From Pholis gunnellus (lineage: Eukaryota > Chordata > Actinopteri > Perciformes > Pholidae), in NCBI GenBank assembly GCA_910591455.2, contig OU342806.1, forward strand, positions 27,839,517 to 27,903,516: a stretch of DNA of 64,000 nt. Reading direction: 5' to 3'. The notes beneath the pieces were generated by a model. It saw only the letters and a list, made by a program, of their open reading frames with translations, was not told where the DNA came from and searched no databases. Of this stretch, positions 37,648 to 48,959 are shown in pieces. The stretch's first letter is position 1. Each line of letters begins with the position of its first letter. Made by a program: the position numbers and the translations under genes.

Positions 37648-37648
37648 A
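37643..37648 (+). terminator. AATAAA overlapping the stop codon of the OB-fold gene
   Basis: GAAGAATAAAG contains the stop TAA within AATAAA. A cleavage site 15-30 bases on would leave an almost absent 3' UTR. A second AATAAA lies at about 37890. Confidence 0.45.
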
Positions 37649-37659
37649 GAATTCTGTTT

Positions 37660-38640
37660 ATTGTTCTACTTGTTGTTGTTGTTGTGCATTTCGTTCATGT
37701 AAATCATTCAAATTTTATAGCTATTGTATTTAATTATTTATAATGACTTCATGTGTTTATATATTAGTTCTGTGTTCAATTTAAATGCATTTTTTTATTA
37801 TCGAATTTAGGCTCTGTTTTATTATAATCAAATGTTTTAATTTTATAATACAATGTCAACTATTATTTCTGTAGATATTAGATTATTAATAAATGTTTTT
37901 GTTAAAATTGTCAGCTTTGTTTTAAATATCTGTTGAATACTCATTAGCTACGAATAAGGTTATTATTAGATTGCTGTACATGTTAATTATTGATATGGGC
38001 TTGTATACATGCAGATTAGTATACTCTACGCATTTTAATATTAATTCGGGTGAAGTCATTTACCGCAAAAGTAAAGTATTCTTTGTAGGTTATATTCTAT
38101 TTTTGTATACAACTTGTTCCCGCTACACACTAATGATTTTCCGGAATCCGCTACTTTAAAGCATGTAAGGTAGGGCACAGAAGACTCAGAACCATGACAC
38201 AATGATGACAATATCACCCAGCGCTGAGGACGAGGTCATCGCACCTCGACCCCCAGTTATTTTGCAAAAATAAATAAATAAATAAGTATGCGATTGATCA
38301 GCGTAGGCTACTTCTTCCAGACATGAAATTATGCTGATTACAGCAACAATAACATTGTAACATCATCGTTATAACATCAATACCAGGTTTGCCGACTCAT
38401 GCAGTTGTCCGGTACGTAACAAATTAATGTGATAGTTATTAGGGGCCGCCATTCAGTAAAAATAAATCAAGAGATAGGCATCAATGCGCTGTAGTTGCCT
38501 CTCCCTCCATTGAAATCGACGTCAACTGTTAACGTCAGCAGCCGGTTGGCACCACAGTCCTGCTTGAATAAATAACGCATCTAACAGCATAACAACATTT
38601 GGAATAACTAACTTTTTCAGAGACGTATGCCTATTATATT
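37660..38640. other. AT-rich sequence, no gene seen
   Basis: Downstream of the OB-fold gene. Nothing recognised apart from an A(AATA)n stretch at 38267-38284. Confidence 0.45.
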
Positions 38641-38783
38641 GTAATCATTGTCATGCATGCTGTTCAGATGAATGACAGTGACCATCTCTTCTGCTGACTC
38701 TATGGTTCCATGGCATAGTCCTGCTTATAAATGAGCGAATGAACCAGGTTCCATTCAGTTCAATTGTGGTGCGTTCAAGGTCC

Positions 38784-38785
<2 letters not shown>

Positions 38786-38820
<35 letters not shown>

Positions 38821-38950
38821 GAGATATAGAGATAGATAGATATATATATAGAGAGAAAGACAGACAGAAAGACAGATATATGGACTGAGTGAGTGAGTGA
38901 GACAAGCAGACAGACAGACAGAGAGACAGACAGACAGACAGGAGGTCTAA
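38786..38950. repeat. (GATA)n and GACAGACA microsatellite
   Basis: (ATAG)n at 38786-38820, followed by compound GATA/GAGA/ACAG repeats. Frames rich in YLSIYLSI are artefacts. Confidence 0.9.
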
Positions 38951-39714
38951 CAATACCTTTGACTGAATATGTCCAAGTCATGTGTCTGTGAGTCTGTGTG
39001 TTTATCAACATCCCTAATTAGAAACACCTGTGTGCCTGCAGGCTTTAAATGTAGACGAAACTATAAAAAACCTGTCAAACAAGTCCTCAAAATCCCCATA
39101 ACCGTAGCTCCTATTGTGGGATTCCACAGTCACTTGTGTACGACAAGGACAAGATTAGCTACTTTAAAATCTAAAAATTATGCATGAAGAGTGAAAATTG
39201 TGGAGTTAAAGTCAAAAGACAAATCTCTTTTTCACAAGAATCTCAAGCTTAAAAAATGTCAGCAGTAGTGATATTTGTTGTAGTAGTAGTTGAAAGTTGA
39301 AATAAATTGCAAAAACATTGCTGAAAATAGATATCCAATTCAAAACAATAATTGCAAAAAGCTTAATAATTCAAAAAGTTTAAAGATTCCAAATTGCTGA
39401 AAATACAGAAATGGGAGACTACCTGTCTGAAAAATGTTGAAGCCCAAGAGAATTTAAACTGTACTGCTGAAAACCCTTCTAGTTGAAATGTTTAACTATG
39501 GTGTCTGTAGCTGAAAGTATGAGGAAGAAGAAGGCTTTGAAAGTTGAAGAAGTTTAACAGGATTTGAAGATTTTCTCCATAGATATCCCATTCAAAAAAG
39601 ATTGCAAAAAGCTGAATAATTCAAAAGATTTAAAGATTACAAATATGAAAAGTCATATCACCCCTTTCCGAAAAGTCCTCTCAAAATCTCTTAAGACCTG
39701 AATGACTGTATGAG

Positions 39715-40590
39715 AGAGAGAGAGAGAGACTGAGTGAATGAGTGTGAGAGAGTGAGAAAGAGACAGGCAGACAGACAGTTAGATGGACTGAGTGAGTGGG
39801 AGAGAGAGACAGACAGGCAGACAGACAGTTAGATGGACTGAGTGAGTGGGACAGAGAGACAGACAGGCAGACAGACAGTTAGATGGACTGAGTGAGTGAG
39901 AGAGACAGACAGGCAGACAGACAGTTAGATGGACTGAGTGAGTGAGAGAGAGACAGGCAGGCAGACAGACAGTTAGATGGACTGAGTGAGTGGGAGAGAG
40001 AGACAGGCAGACAGACAGTTAGATGGACTGAGTGAGTGGGAGAGAGAGACAGACAGGCAGACAGACAGTTAGATGGACTGAGTGAGTGGGACAGAGAGAC
40101 AGACAGGCAGACAGACAGTTAGATGGACTGAGTGAGTGAGAGAGACAGACAGGCAGACAGACAGTTAGATGGACTGAGTGAGTGGGAGAGAGAGACAGGC
40201 AGACAGACAGTTAGATGGACTGAGTGAGTGGGAGAGAGAGACAGACAGGCAGACAGACAGTAAGATGGACTGAGTGAGTGAGAGAGAGACAGACAGACAG
40301 TTAGATGGACTGAGTGAGTGGGAGAGAGAGACAGACAGGCAGACAGACAGTTAGATGGACTGAGTGAGTGGGAGAGAGAGACAGACAGGCAGACAGTTAG
40401 ATGGACTGAGTGAGTAGGAGAGAGAGACAGACAGGCAGACAGTTAGATGGACTGAGTGAGTAGGAGAGACAGACAGACAGACAGACAGTTAGATGGACTG
40501 AGTGAGTGGGAGAGAGAGACAGGCAGACAGACAGTTAGATGGACTGAGTGAGTGGGAGAGAGAGACAGACAGACAGGAGGTCTAACAATC
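39715..40590 (-). repeat. Minisatellite, unit about 50 bp, right arm (inverted copy)
   Basis: About sixteen tandem units of AGTTAGATGGACTGAGTGAG, a TGGGAGAGAGAGACAGACAG stretch and GCAGACAGAC. It is the reverse complement of the array at 28556-29100, with about twice as many units. Units vary by loss of one CAGACAGG step. Confidence 0.88.
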
Positions 40591-41730
40591 CCTACAAGTC
40601 GTGTGCGTAGAGAGACAGACAGAGAGAGAGTGAGACACAGACAGACGGAGGGAGAGAGTGACAGACTGAGAGATAACCAGACAGAGAGAGACAGACAGAC
40701 ACTCTGATCTCTCTGGCAATCCTTCTCATTTGGAGATTGTACTATGTTTAAACATTTACAGCTAAATAACTATTGTCCTGCTCTGCCAAGTCTTTCCTTG
40801 TCTTGCCCACATGTGTCATGGTGTGTGTACATCTCACTGGAATCAGGAAACTTGTCAGAATACCCATATTTGATTGGCTGAGCTGCATCACGCATATCTC
40901 CAAGTGCGTGTGTCTCAGTGCCTCTGTGTGTTTATAAACATCACTAATGAGCTCATGTGTGCTTGGGTGCACTGGTTGGTGATTGGAGCGCCTGTGTGAG
41001 AGATTAGAGTGAACAGTGATTTTCAACAAAACTACCTGTCGAACATATGCCCTTTATACCAAAACCATGAGACTAATCAATAAAATATGGATACCGTGAG
41101 AAAGATAAGACTCTGCCGAACGCGCTGATGTGTTTTTATGTTTGTGGTGTTAAAAATGTGAGCTCCAGCGCAATATACAAAACTGGTACCATCTGCTTTC
41201 TTTGAGAAATGAGTGGTCAGATTTAACATGGAGTCTAATGGAGCAGAAAGCTGGTTTTCCTCTCAATTAAGTGATTTTCTGCCAAATGTGTAAATCGGTG
41301 GGATTCCACAATCACTTTTTAACGAGAAGAACAGGATTAGCTACTGTAAAAACGAAAAAATATATATGAAGAGTGAAAATTGTGGAGTCGAAGGCAAAAG
41401 ACAAATATTTTTTTCACAAGAATCTGAAACTGCTCTTCACTCTAGCGGTGACATCACGCACTCTAAGCTGCGCAATACACACCCATAATAAAGGCAGAAA
41501 AGGACTGAAAAAATCATAAAAGTTAAAATGGGACAGTTCAAAAAGTATAAAAGATATCAAAAAGATTATAACATACAATAATAGCTTAAGATTTTCTCAG
41601 TATTTTAAAGTTGAAATGGTGTCTGTAGCTGAAAGTATGAGGAAGTAGAAGGATTTGAAAGTTGAAGAATTATTTGAAGTATTTGAAAATATTCTCCATA
41701 GAAAAAAAGCTTAAAAGCATTCCAACAATA
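40591..41730 (-). repeat. Right arm of the composite element
   Basis: Reverse-complement copy of left-arm modules, ending in the terminus GCTTAAAAGCATTCCAACAA. Order from the end inward: terminus, TCTATGGAGAATATTTTC block, CAGCTACAGACACC block, GCGCAATACACACCC, TCAATTAAGTGATTTTCTG, then the 350-bp block also found at 30190-30560. Confidence 0.8.
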
Positions 41731-42037
41731 AGCCTGCAGGATTACAGTCAGTTTTACTGCCTGTGCCACAAAGCCACACTGAATGACACTGCTTTGGCCC
41801 CTCATGTCGCGTCATCTCTCTACTATCAGCTCTTCAAAAAAAGCCCCAGAAATACTGAAAAACAGATTTGTATTTGAATAATTGACGCTGCTCAAAACAA
41901 TTGTCTGGATTAAAATCAAAGTTGGCTCAAACATCTGCAATACAATCAAATCATTGGGGCCTAGCGGGTCATCCTCTCATCCAAAACATGTCAAAACAGG
42001 AAATGGCAGCATATTTATTCTCTTCTCTTGCCTATAG

Positions 42038-43124
42038 GTAATGTGTGGATATACTCTATTTACAAGCCCAACTACATCAGGAATGCAACAAGTGGGGATC
42101 CGTACTGCGACAGGACGCTGTACCTGTTCGCCTGCTGGACCACCACTCTACATCCTGTTGGGTCTGTTCCTGGTTGGCGGCAGAGATGGGCAAAAATACA
42201 TCAAAATGTATTTTGATACAAAATACAAAATACCCCCAAATAAATGTATTACAACAAAATACAAAATACAAAATACTGGTGCCAGAAAATGTAACAAAAT
42301 ACATGTATTTTGTATTTAAAATATAGGAAATACTTTTTTCTGGATTTTCTGTTTACTCACAATTTGGTATAGCAGAGCATTCCGATTTGGGTTATAATGT
42401 ACACAAAGCTCTAATGAACCCCACAAAAAGGAAGAACAGTCACAGAATGTTAGTGTAACTAAGCAAAGCTATTGAAAGACAACAACTTGATTGATTATGT
42501 ATATATATATTTTTATTAATGGGACTTAACAGCCCATAAACTTTGGTTTGTATCAACAAGAAAATATTCATCACATATGACATACAAGCTCCCAATCTCC
42601 CTCTTCCTATAGCTAGCTACTCGACTGATAAGCTAACTTGCTAAACACTGGCTATGCACTAGCCTAGACAGCATGCTAGCGTCATTAGCATGTTAGCATT
42701 GATCGCTAGCTTGATATTATAACCATCACCATGTATATACAATAGGCTATGTAGCCAGACCCAGACATAAGTTATACATTAAGCTAGTTGACATCTGTCA
42801 CACTCAGATACAATATTTAACTTGACAGATAATCCGTTGAACTTGAAGATCTGAAGACTGAACTCGTGAACTATTTTTTGATTCTGGAGAAAGTATTTTG
42901 AGTATTTTAAATACAAAATTACTCCACTCTAAAGTATTTTGTTACAAATTACGTTAGCTTTTTAATCGGCCTTATCAAATACAAATTACAAAATACTCAA
43001 AAGTAATTGAAATACGTATTTCAAATACAAGTAATAGAAATACTGCCCATCTCTGGTTGGCGGCTTCTGTGTCCTCTTCTGCTTTTACCTGTGTGGCCGA
43101 GCTGACGCAGACGACGACGTCTAG
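42038..43124 (+). pseudogene. Last coding exon of a TMEM272-like membrane protein, split by a hAT element
   Basis: After acceptor cctatag (to 42037) the frame reads NVWIYSIYKPNYIRNATSG, then DPYCDRTLYLF, typical of the extracellular loop and last membrane helix of TMEM272-like four-helix proteins. The helix end LYILLGLFLVGG is in a different frame, so a net 2-base loss (or +1) lies near 42147. A hAT element then interrupts at 42181-43055. After it, LVGGFCVLFCFYLCGRADAD continues to the stop TAG at 43122-43124. The acidic ADADDDV tail fits the family. Upstream exons were not found in the window. Frameshift plus insertion make this copy non-functional unless the assembly is at fault. Confidence 0.78.
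42181..43055. mobile_element. hAT non-autonomous element inside the TMEM272-like exon
   Basis: Perfect 12-bp inverted termini CAGAGATGGGCA and TGCCCATCTCTG. The 8-bp target duplication GTTGGCGG is identical at 42173-42180 and 43056-43063. The interior is rich in AAATACAAAATAC and has no transposase. The perfect duplication suggests a fairly recent insertion. Confidence 0.93.
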
Positions 43125-43573
43125 AGACAAAACAAACCAACGAGGGGGCGGGATGTGTCTAATGAGGCTGTTGATTGGCTGATATAGTGCGACAAAAGAC
43201 TAATATGGTTCATCTTAACGCCTACCATGTCTCCTAGTGGCACTTCTATTTGCACAGCCTTTGTTTCGACAGCCTCATTGAGATACACACTTAACTCCAA
43301 GACGCTGTAGATGTTCACCACTGATCACTAATAACGTCTGAAAGTGTTTTCTCGATGCAGAGCCTTTTTCTACCTCCTGCAGAAGCTGCAATGCACTCTG
43401 TTTGTAGGAATCCCCTCTCACTTCCAGTCCAAAAGATACACGAGATGTATTGTTCAACCAGGAAATGGGCTTAAACTTAATACAGAGAACAGGATAACAT
43501 GATAAAATGTCTGGTTTTTGGAGTTGATTTTTGCCTTGTTACTTTTTTGATAATTTGTGTCAGGATGGCACTC

Positions 43574-43579
43574 AATAAA
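43574..43579 (+). terminator. Polyadenylation signal of the TMEM272-like gene
   Basis: AATAAA 450 bases after the stop, the first good match in this 3' flank. Confidence 0.5.
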
Positions 43580-44015
43580 ACAATCAATCATATACCACAT
43601 CTTTCGTATCATGCACTTTAATTAATAGACAATGATTTCTTATCCAGTATAATCCTGGTATATATATAAATATATAAATATATATAAAATCCTTTTTTTT
43701 TATGCTTCCCTTTTTGGTCTCCATTATGTAACATTGAATCACAATACTTAACTTAAAGATCAAACTGTATCAAACTGTGTTATATGAATAATATAACATG
43801 ATTAAGATAACATACAGTATATTTACCATGATTCAACCAAAGATATGTTGTATTTTGTAACCTGAAAAATCTATTAAAGAGAAAGAAATGTGTAATATGG
43901 AAACTGTAAATATAGGAAATGTATTTCTCCTAATGAGTGATTTCTGAACTCAGGATGTTTTATAACCGCCTGTTCAACCACCGAGGTTACTAAGACAGAG
44001 AGAGATAAGATGAGA

Positions 44016-44309
44016 TCCGGTTTATCCAAAGACGAGCATTGTGACCAATTAGATGTAGAGATACAATGGAGACTGGGTCCGCCCCCACTTACTGTCAAAA
44101 AGAAAAACTACTCTCGAGCGAGCAGAAAAAATACTCGAGAGCGGGCAGAATAAAGTTTCGCGAGCGAACTGGTTTAAGCTTCTCGAGCGACTTTTGCTGG
44201 CGCGAGAGTGAATTTTGCTCGCGGAGTGATGTGAAAGCGCTCGTCAAAAATACCCGAGCGCATGGATCTCATTTGCGCTCTCGGATTTTGACAGTGATTT
44301 GCCTTCATA
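44016..44309 (-). repeat. CTCGAG/CTCGCG-rich short repeat, copy 3 (inverted)
   Basis: Reverse-complement copy of 4555-4830 and 12782-13076 with the same end points, the same TTTTTGACAG / CTGTCAAAA pair and the CTCGAG-rich core. Confidence 0.75.
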
Positions 44310-44551
44310 AAATGTCTGGTATGAATATCATACAGCACCAAACCTCCATTAAAAATATTAATATTCAGAAGAGAATCAGAGCTTCAAACAGTTCACACCT
44401 CAGATATTATTCTAAGATGTTCCATCACAAAGGTATAAAAACATTCCTGTTTGTATTTCATGACTTCTACAGACTTGATCATTTCTAACAAGCATTAAAA
44501 CATCTGATGAACTGAAAATACATGCAGAGACACTGTGACACCACAGATACA

Positions 44552-45125
44552 CTAGATGTGCATCACACTGATAACTGCAAAGCATTGTGGGAGGAAGAAG
44601 AGCTCTTTCTGGTAGATGAAGTTCAGCGTCCTGTTTTCCAGATGATGGAGGTTCATGTTGATGGCTGTGTGCTCTTCCTTCATGCAACATGAAACCTGTG
44701 AGAACAAGAAGATGGAGAACATTTAAACATAACTATTTGTTAGCTCTTTTTGATGCTGGTGTCTTCGGCTTTGGTTCTCCCAAAGTGTCGACATGGTAAA
44801 GTGGAGGATGGATTCCACTTGATGGTAGGTGTGCTGGTACTCTTCCTCTGAGCGGTTGAGGATCATCAGAGGGCCGTCTTGGTGCAGTGGAGCAGAGGAG
44901 GGCTGGGGGCCGGGGGCCACCTTGGAGACCACCTGCAGCTCAGCAGGTGGGATGGTGGACAGAGGCCTTGGGAACAAATTGAACAACACACAAAGTGACA
45001 CTATTTACCACCTCTGGAGTCTCAGCAGAAGGTTTGGGAGGACGAGCCACGGAGGTCCGCTTCCTCTTCTGGGGACGGCTGGCAGTGGGAGCAGAGTGCT
45101 GCTGCTTTGGGGTTGAATTCGGCAC
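44552..45125 (-). CDS. Unrecognised gene fragment, two to three exons, possibly degenerate
   Basis: On the - strand, 44966-44729 reads PLSTIPPAELQVVSKVAPGP then SEEEYQHTYHQVESILHF, and joins in phase to 44695-44552 (SCCMKEEHTAINMNLHHLEN, ending ISVMHI). Upstream, 45125-45009 reads PNSTPKQQHSAPTASRPQKR with a basic KRKR cluster and a proline-rich end. The gap between the first two is only 42 bases, too short for a fish intron, and the frames disagree by one base. The helical, charged C-terminus and nuclear-signal-like cluster suggest a nuclear or cytoskeletal protein. I do not recognise it. Confidence 0.4.
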
Positions 45126-45365
45126 CCGAGGAAGGTCAGCAACACACGAGAGGTTGTCAGGCTCCAGCTAACTCACATAACGACATACAAACCCAACGGG
45201 ACGAAAAGGAAAGCTCAAATACAAAAAGAGTGATTTCTAAATTCACTTTGACTTGTATTTCACTGCAGACAGTAAAGAACAGAAAATACTTCATGTTTTG
45301 TCAGGTCAACTTCATTTCATTTGTAAATACACATCCATTCATTCAGGCCTGGAACTAATTTAAAA

Positions 45366-45749
45366 AGAAGTTGGGACGGGAGATTTAGGGCTAGTAATGA
45401 GGTGAAATAATTGAATAATGATGTGATTTGAAACGGGTGATGTCAACAGGTGATTGTAATCATGATTCAGCACAAACATTGTTGGAGCATTTGGAAATGC
45501 AAAACCTGAAACGCTTCATCACCGAGTGTCTTCAGTCTCCAAACGTCTTTGAATTGTTGCAAAAAGGAATGGCAACATTACAAAGTGGTAAATGCTTTAC
45601 TGTCCCAACTCTTTTTGAAGTTCATGTTGCAAGAGTCAAAATTAAAAGAATTGTTTATTTTTAACAAAACAATAAACTTCATGATGTAGAACATTTCAAA
45701 TCCCTGTTTTCAGTTTTATTTTAATGTAACATACCGTCCCAAATGTTTC
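45366..45749. mobile_element. Degenerate fish repeat with GTTGGGACGG inverted ends
   Basis: AAGTTGGGACGG at 45368 and its inverted partner CCGTCCCAAATGTT at 45734 bound a body containing AAAAAGGAATGGCAACATTAC, GGTAAATGCTTTACTGTCCC and AAAACAATAAACTTCATGA. This is a common non-autonomous element pattern in fish genomes. Class not assigned. Confidence 0.6.
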
Positions 45750-45759
45750 TCACTCTGGG

Positions 45760-48150
45760 TTTTACTTTTATCATCTTACAAGAGAAAAATACATCGGATG
45801 CAGTGCACGATGTTTACACCTGGCTGCAATCTGTGCTGCAATACTACCCGTGTGGTAACCTGAATACATATTTGAATTTAGAGGTATGCAACATTGAAAT
45901 AGAAGTAATGATGTATTTTTAGACACAGCTGGGGGCTTCTTCAGGACAGCACAACAAGGTAATAAAGGAGCTCATGGTGTCACATGGTTTTGTGTTTTAG
46001 TGCTGCATGTTCACACACAAATCTATGAAATCACCACAAGATGATAAGAAAACATGTCACATATCACTGATATGTGACATCATGGGAGGAAATTCAAGTA
46101 CTTCAGACTTGCTACTCTTAAGTTGACAATACCGTGTGTCCCAGATGGCAGCTGGGTGATATACATTTGTGATATGAATTACTTTATACATAAAAAGATG
46201 AAATGATTATCATCAGTAGGTTGAGGCCGCTATTTTGAGGCAGCCTCAATGGTAAAACACATAGAAAACACTGTCGACTTTCAGAGTTTAAATCTCACAT
46301 TTTCCATGATGGAAGTTATTGTGTCGCTTCAAAAGTCCTCTGTGAGTCTTTAGACGTTGTCAGGATGTAAGAAGTCCTCAGTAGGAGCCTTCATTTGGAC
46401 GAAACTGTCGAGTGAAGCTTGTGAAAAACTTTTGACCGCTGGAGGTTTTGTTTTCGTTCGAATGAAGATCTTCTAGAAGTGATGCACCTGTCGAAGTAAC
46501 CCAACAAGGATGGAATCCTTCACGTCCATTTTGTACGCACGGGTTTTTACGACACACGTCACCCCTGTAATCATCTAAAGTTTCATCCAATCCCTGTGTC
46601 ATTCCATTTGATTACACATAACTTCATTTCTGAACTTATTCGTTTGGTTTTCTTTGTATGTGTGGATTACTTGGGTTGTTACCGACATCTGGTGAAAATG
46701 TCATGTCAATAGCACCTTTAGAACTATATTTACTGAGAAAAATGGTGACAAGTTCAATACTTATTGTACCCGCTGTATGTTCTTCAGTTATGGCCAAAGA
46801 CGTGTTTTGTAGGTCACAGTGACTTTTGACACCTTTGAAATTCTAATATGTTCACAATTGAGACCAAGTTGACAATTGTGCCAAAATCAAAAGAAATTCA
46901 GAATGAAGACACTGAATAGCACTGAAGCTAATTTCTTTACTGAAACGAACAAATTAATTTTACAAATTGCTTCAGTTATTTCTCTTCAGGAGGAGACAAC
47001 GAGAACAGACGGCTCCTCTCCTGGGTCAACGGGTAACATCTTAAAATAGACTACATGACATTTACACTTCACAGGTTTCTGTGAAAGATACACATGGAAC
47101 ATGTTTTACAAAACAACGCAATAAAATAGAATAGAAAATCCCCCCTCCCTCCTCCCTCCCCATGTACAACTCTGTTGATACTCTATGAATAAAATACATG
47201 TATTCTCCACTGGACTGATGGAAGCAGGGTCCTTGAATTGGCAGTGGCTAACTGGAAAACGTCCGTTCCTCTGTCCGCAGTCACAACCAGAACGAGTTCA
47301 CAGGTAAATGACATCCGAAGGCCACCATGTCCCGGTAACTAGTGCAACGTGACCAATGAGCTTGAGGGGCGCGCAATCCATAAGACATTTTATAAACTTA
47401 CAATCAACATTCTAAAACATTTGTTTTCCTTTACAAATAAGCAATGGCAGCAAATAAATTGTTATACGTCCTCAAAAACTGGACTTGAATAAAAGTGCGA
47501 TGCACAACTTTCAGTAGGAGAGTGTTCAATTGGGTAGACAAAGCACATACAAAATCTGAATGGGTTCTTTAAAATGTGTCTATATACTGTAGAAAAAATA
47601 GAACATACATCATCAACCTCCACAGTCTTACTGTAATGCACCTTAATAAATAGGACAAGCTCTACTCAGTTCTACTAAAGTAAATGTAAAGGAATGCAGA
47701 TCATTGTTACAGTTAAAGAGGAGGCATCAGTGGATTAAATGGCATTGCTCCTACTTAAAGAAATATTCCATCCATATATTATTAATATTTTTTGTATCCA
47801 TTTATCACAATCATGTCGTCCGGAATGCTGCGGTAAATGTTTCTACTCGCAGGTGTGAGAAGTTGTAGGGGATTCTTTCAAACAACAAAACTATTCAGTA
47901 AAAAACTTTTGAATTGCTAACGATAAGTCTGCAGCATTCCACCCTGGAGCTCAGTATGTCTAGAATACGACTGTCTTCCTATTGTGATCAAATAGGGCTC
48001 TGTCGGTTTGCTTACATCGAATGTAAAGAAACGTCTTGCTCTGACTATGTAGATCATCTCAGTCTTTCATTGTGTTTCAAGTAGATAGAATTGGATTAAA
48101 ACGTACATTGTACTGTTTTCCATGGTTATTCAATTAGTACAAAAGAAAAT
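45760..48150. other. Region between genes, no clear gene
   Basis: Contains AGGTCACAGTGACTTTTGAC at 46812, a degenerate relative of the repeat at 56890. At 46990-47050, acceptor tctcttcag is followed by a short frame EETTRTDGSSPGSTGNILK and a stop, with AATAAA at about 47119; this may be a last exon but has no partner. Otherwise nothing seen. Part may be kdm4a 3' UTR on the opposite strand. Confidence 0.35.
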
Positions 48151-48892
48151 TACTAACTTTGTTAGTTGTTATGGTGACAGTCGCAGTTTTCGGGGAAGAG
48201 AGCAGACGCAGCTCCGGACACGGATGGCTGGCTAGTTAGCTAGTTAGCTCGTCTTTCTCCAGAAAGAGACGGGGAATGAGGTGGAGGGACCTTGAAGACC
48301 CAGAGCTGTCACTGTTCTGCTCGTTTTCTGTAACCAGTGGTGGAACTACCAAACGAGCTGACTCGACAGCCGTCTGCTAGTTAGCTGACTAGCTAGTTCC
48401 ATCATATTTTAATGCTACACTTATCTGTTGATAGCATTGTTTTCCTATGCTGTGACAAGAGAGTGTGGATGAAGCATTACGTTGTTAAATATTACTCTTT
48501 ATTTGGGCTCTCTAGGCTTTGTAAAGTTACTGCTCCACTGCTCGTCTTAGTGAGTCCACCATTTGCAATAAGTCGGTTTAGTTTATGCGGAAGTTGATGA
48601 CTGCCGCTCTGACCATCCTGCTACATTGATTTGAATGGGAATATCTGTTCTACTCCTATTCTATTTTAATGGAGTAGACAGAGCAAAAGACAGTGTGTAG
48701 CCAATTTAGCCTAGCGAGCTAATAGTAATCCATCAATATAGTACTACACATGTAGGGTCCTGCATTATTCTGTAATATTGTGGCCTTGTCTTGGAGAGAG
48801 GCCCTTTGTTAATATATAGATTGAAGGACTTCATTATTTAAAATGATCACATGGTGCATATTCATAAATAAAGTTGTGTTTGACAGATTAGC

Positions 48893-48959
48893 ATGGCAGA
48901 TCTAGCCTCAGAATACGGAGCCTGGCAGGTATCAGGGGTAACTTCTTTAGAGCTGAACG
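48893..48959 (+). CDS. Possible first coding exon, unrecognised
   Basis: Acceptor tttgacag at 48879-48886, then ATG at 48893 and the frame MADLASEYGAWQVSGVTSLE, closing at donor GTGAGT at 48960. The sequence looks coding and the splice sites are good. No downstream partner exon was found and the family is unknown. It lies antisense to the presumed kdm4a 3' UTR. Confidence 0.28.

Larger units (their letters stand above)
25603..41728. mobile_element. Composite inverted-module element of about 16 kb (candidate large DNA transposon)
   Basis: The left end TTGTTGGAATGCTGTTAAG (25603) and the right end, read inverted, TTGTTGGAATGCTTTTAAG (from 41728) match with one difference. Each is flanked by TA (25601-25602, 41729-41730). 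The left third (26.1-31.5 kb) and right part (38.8-41.7 kb) are inverted copies of the same modules. For example 27480-27740 pairs with 41220-41490 and 30190-30560 with 40720-41075. The middle holds a hairpin (33044-33660) and an OB-fold gene (35087-37647). No transposase is visible. Whether this is one element or nested copies of a repeat family cannot be settled by eye. Confidence 0.5.

Noticed and set aside
39770..40580. Regularly spaced repeat resembling a CRISPR array
   Set aside because: Units are contiguous, the so-called spacers are themselves repeated simple sequence, and the host is a vertebrate. It is a minisatellite.
45110..45135. GAATTCGGCACCCGAGG resembles a cDNA library linker (GAATTCGGCACGAG); a shorter match is at 21427
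   Set aside because: The match is imperfect and both sites sit in continuous genomic context, so vector contamination is unlikely.
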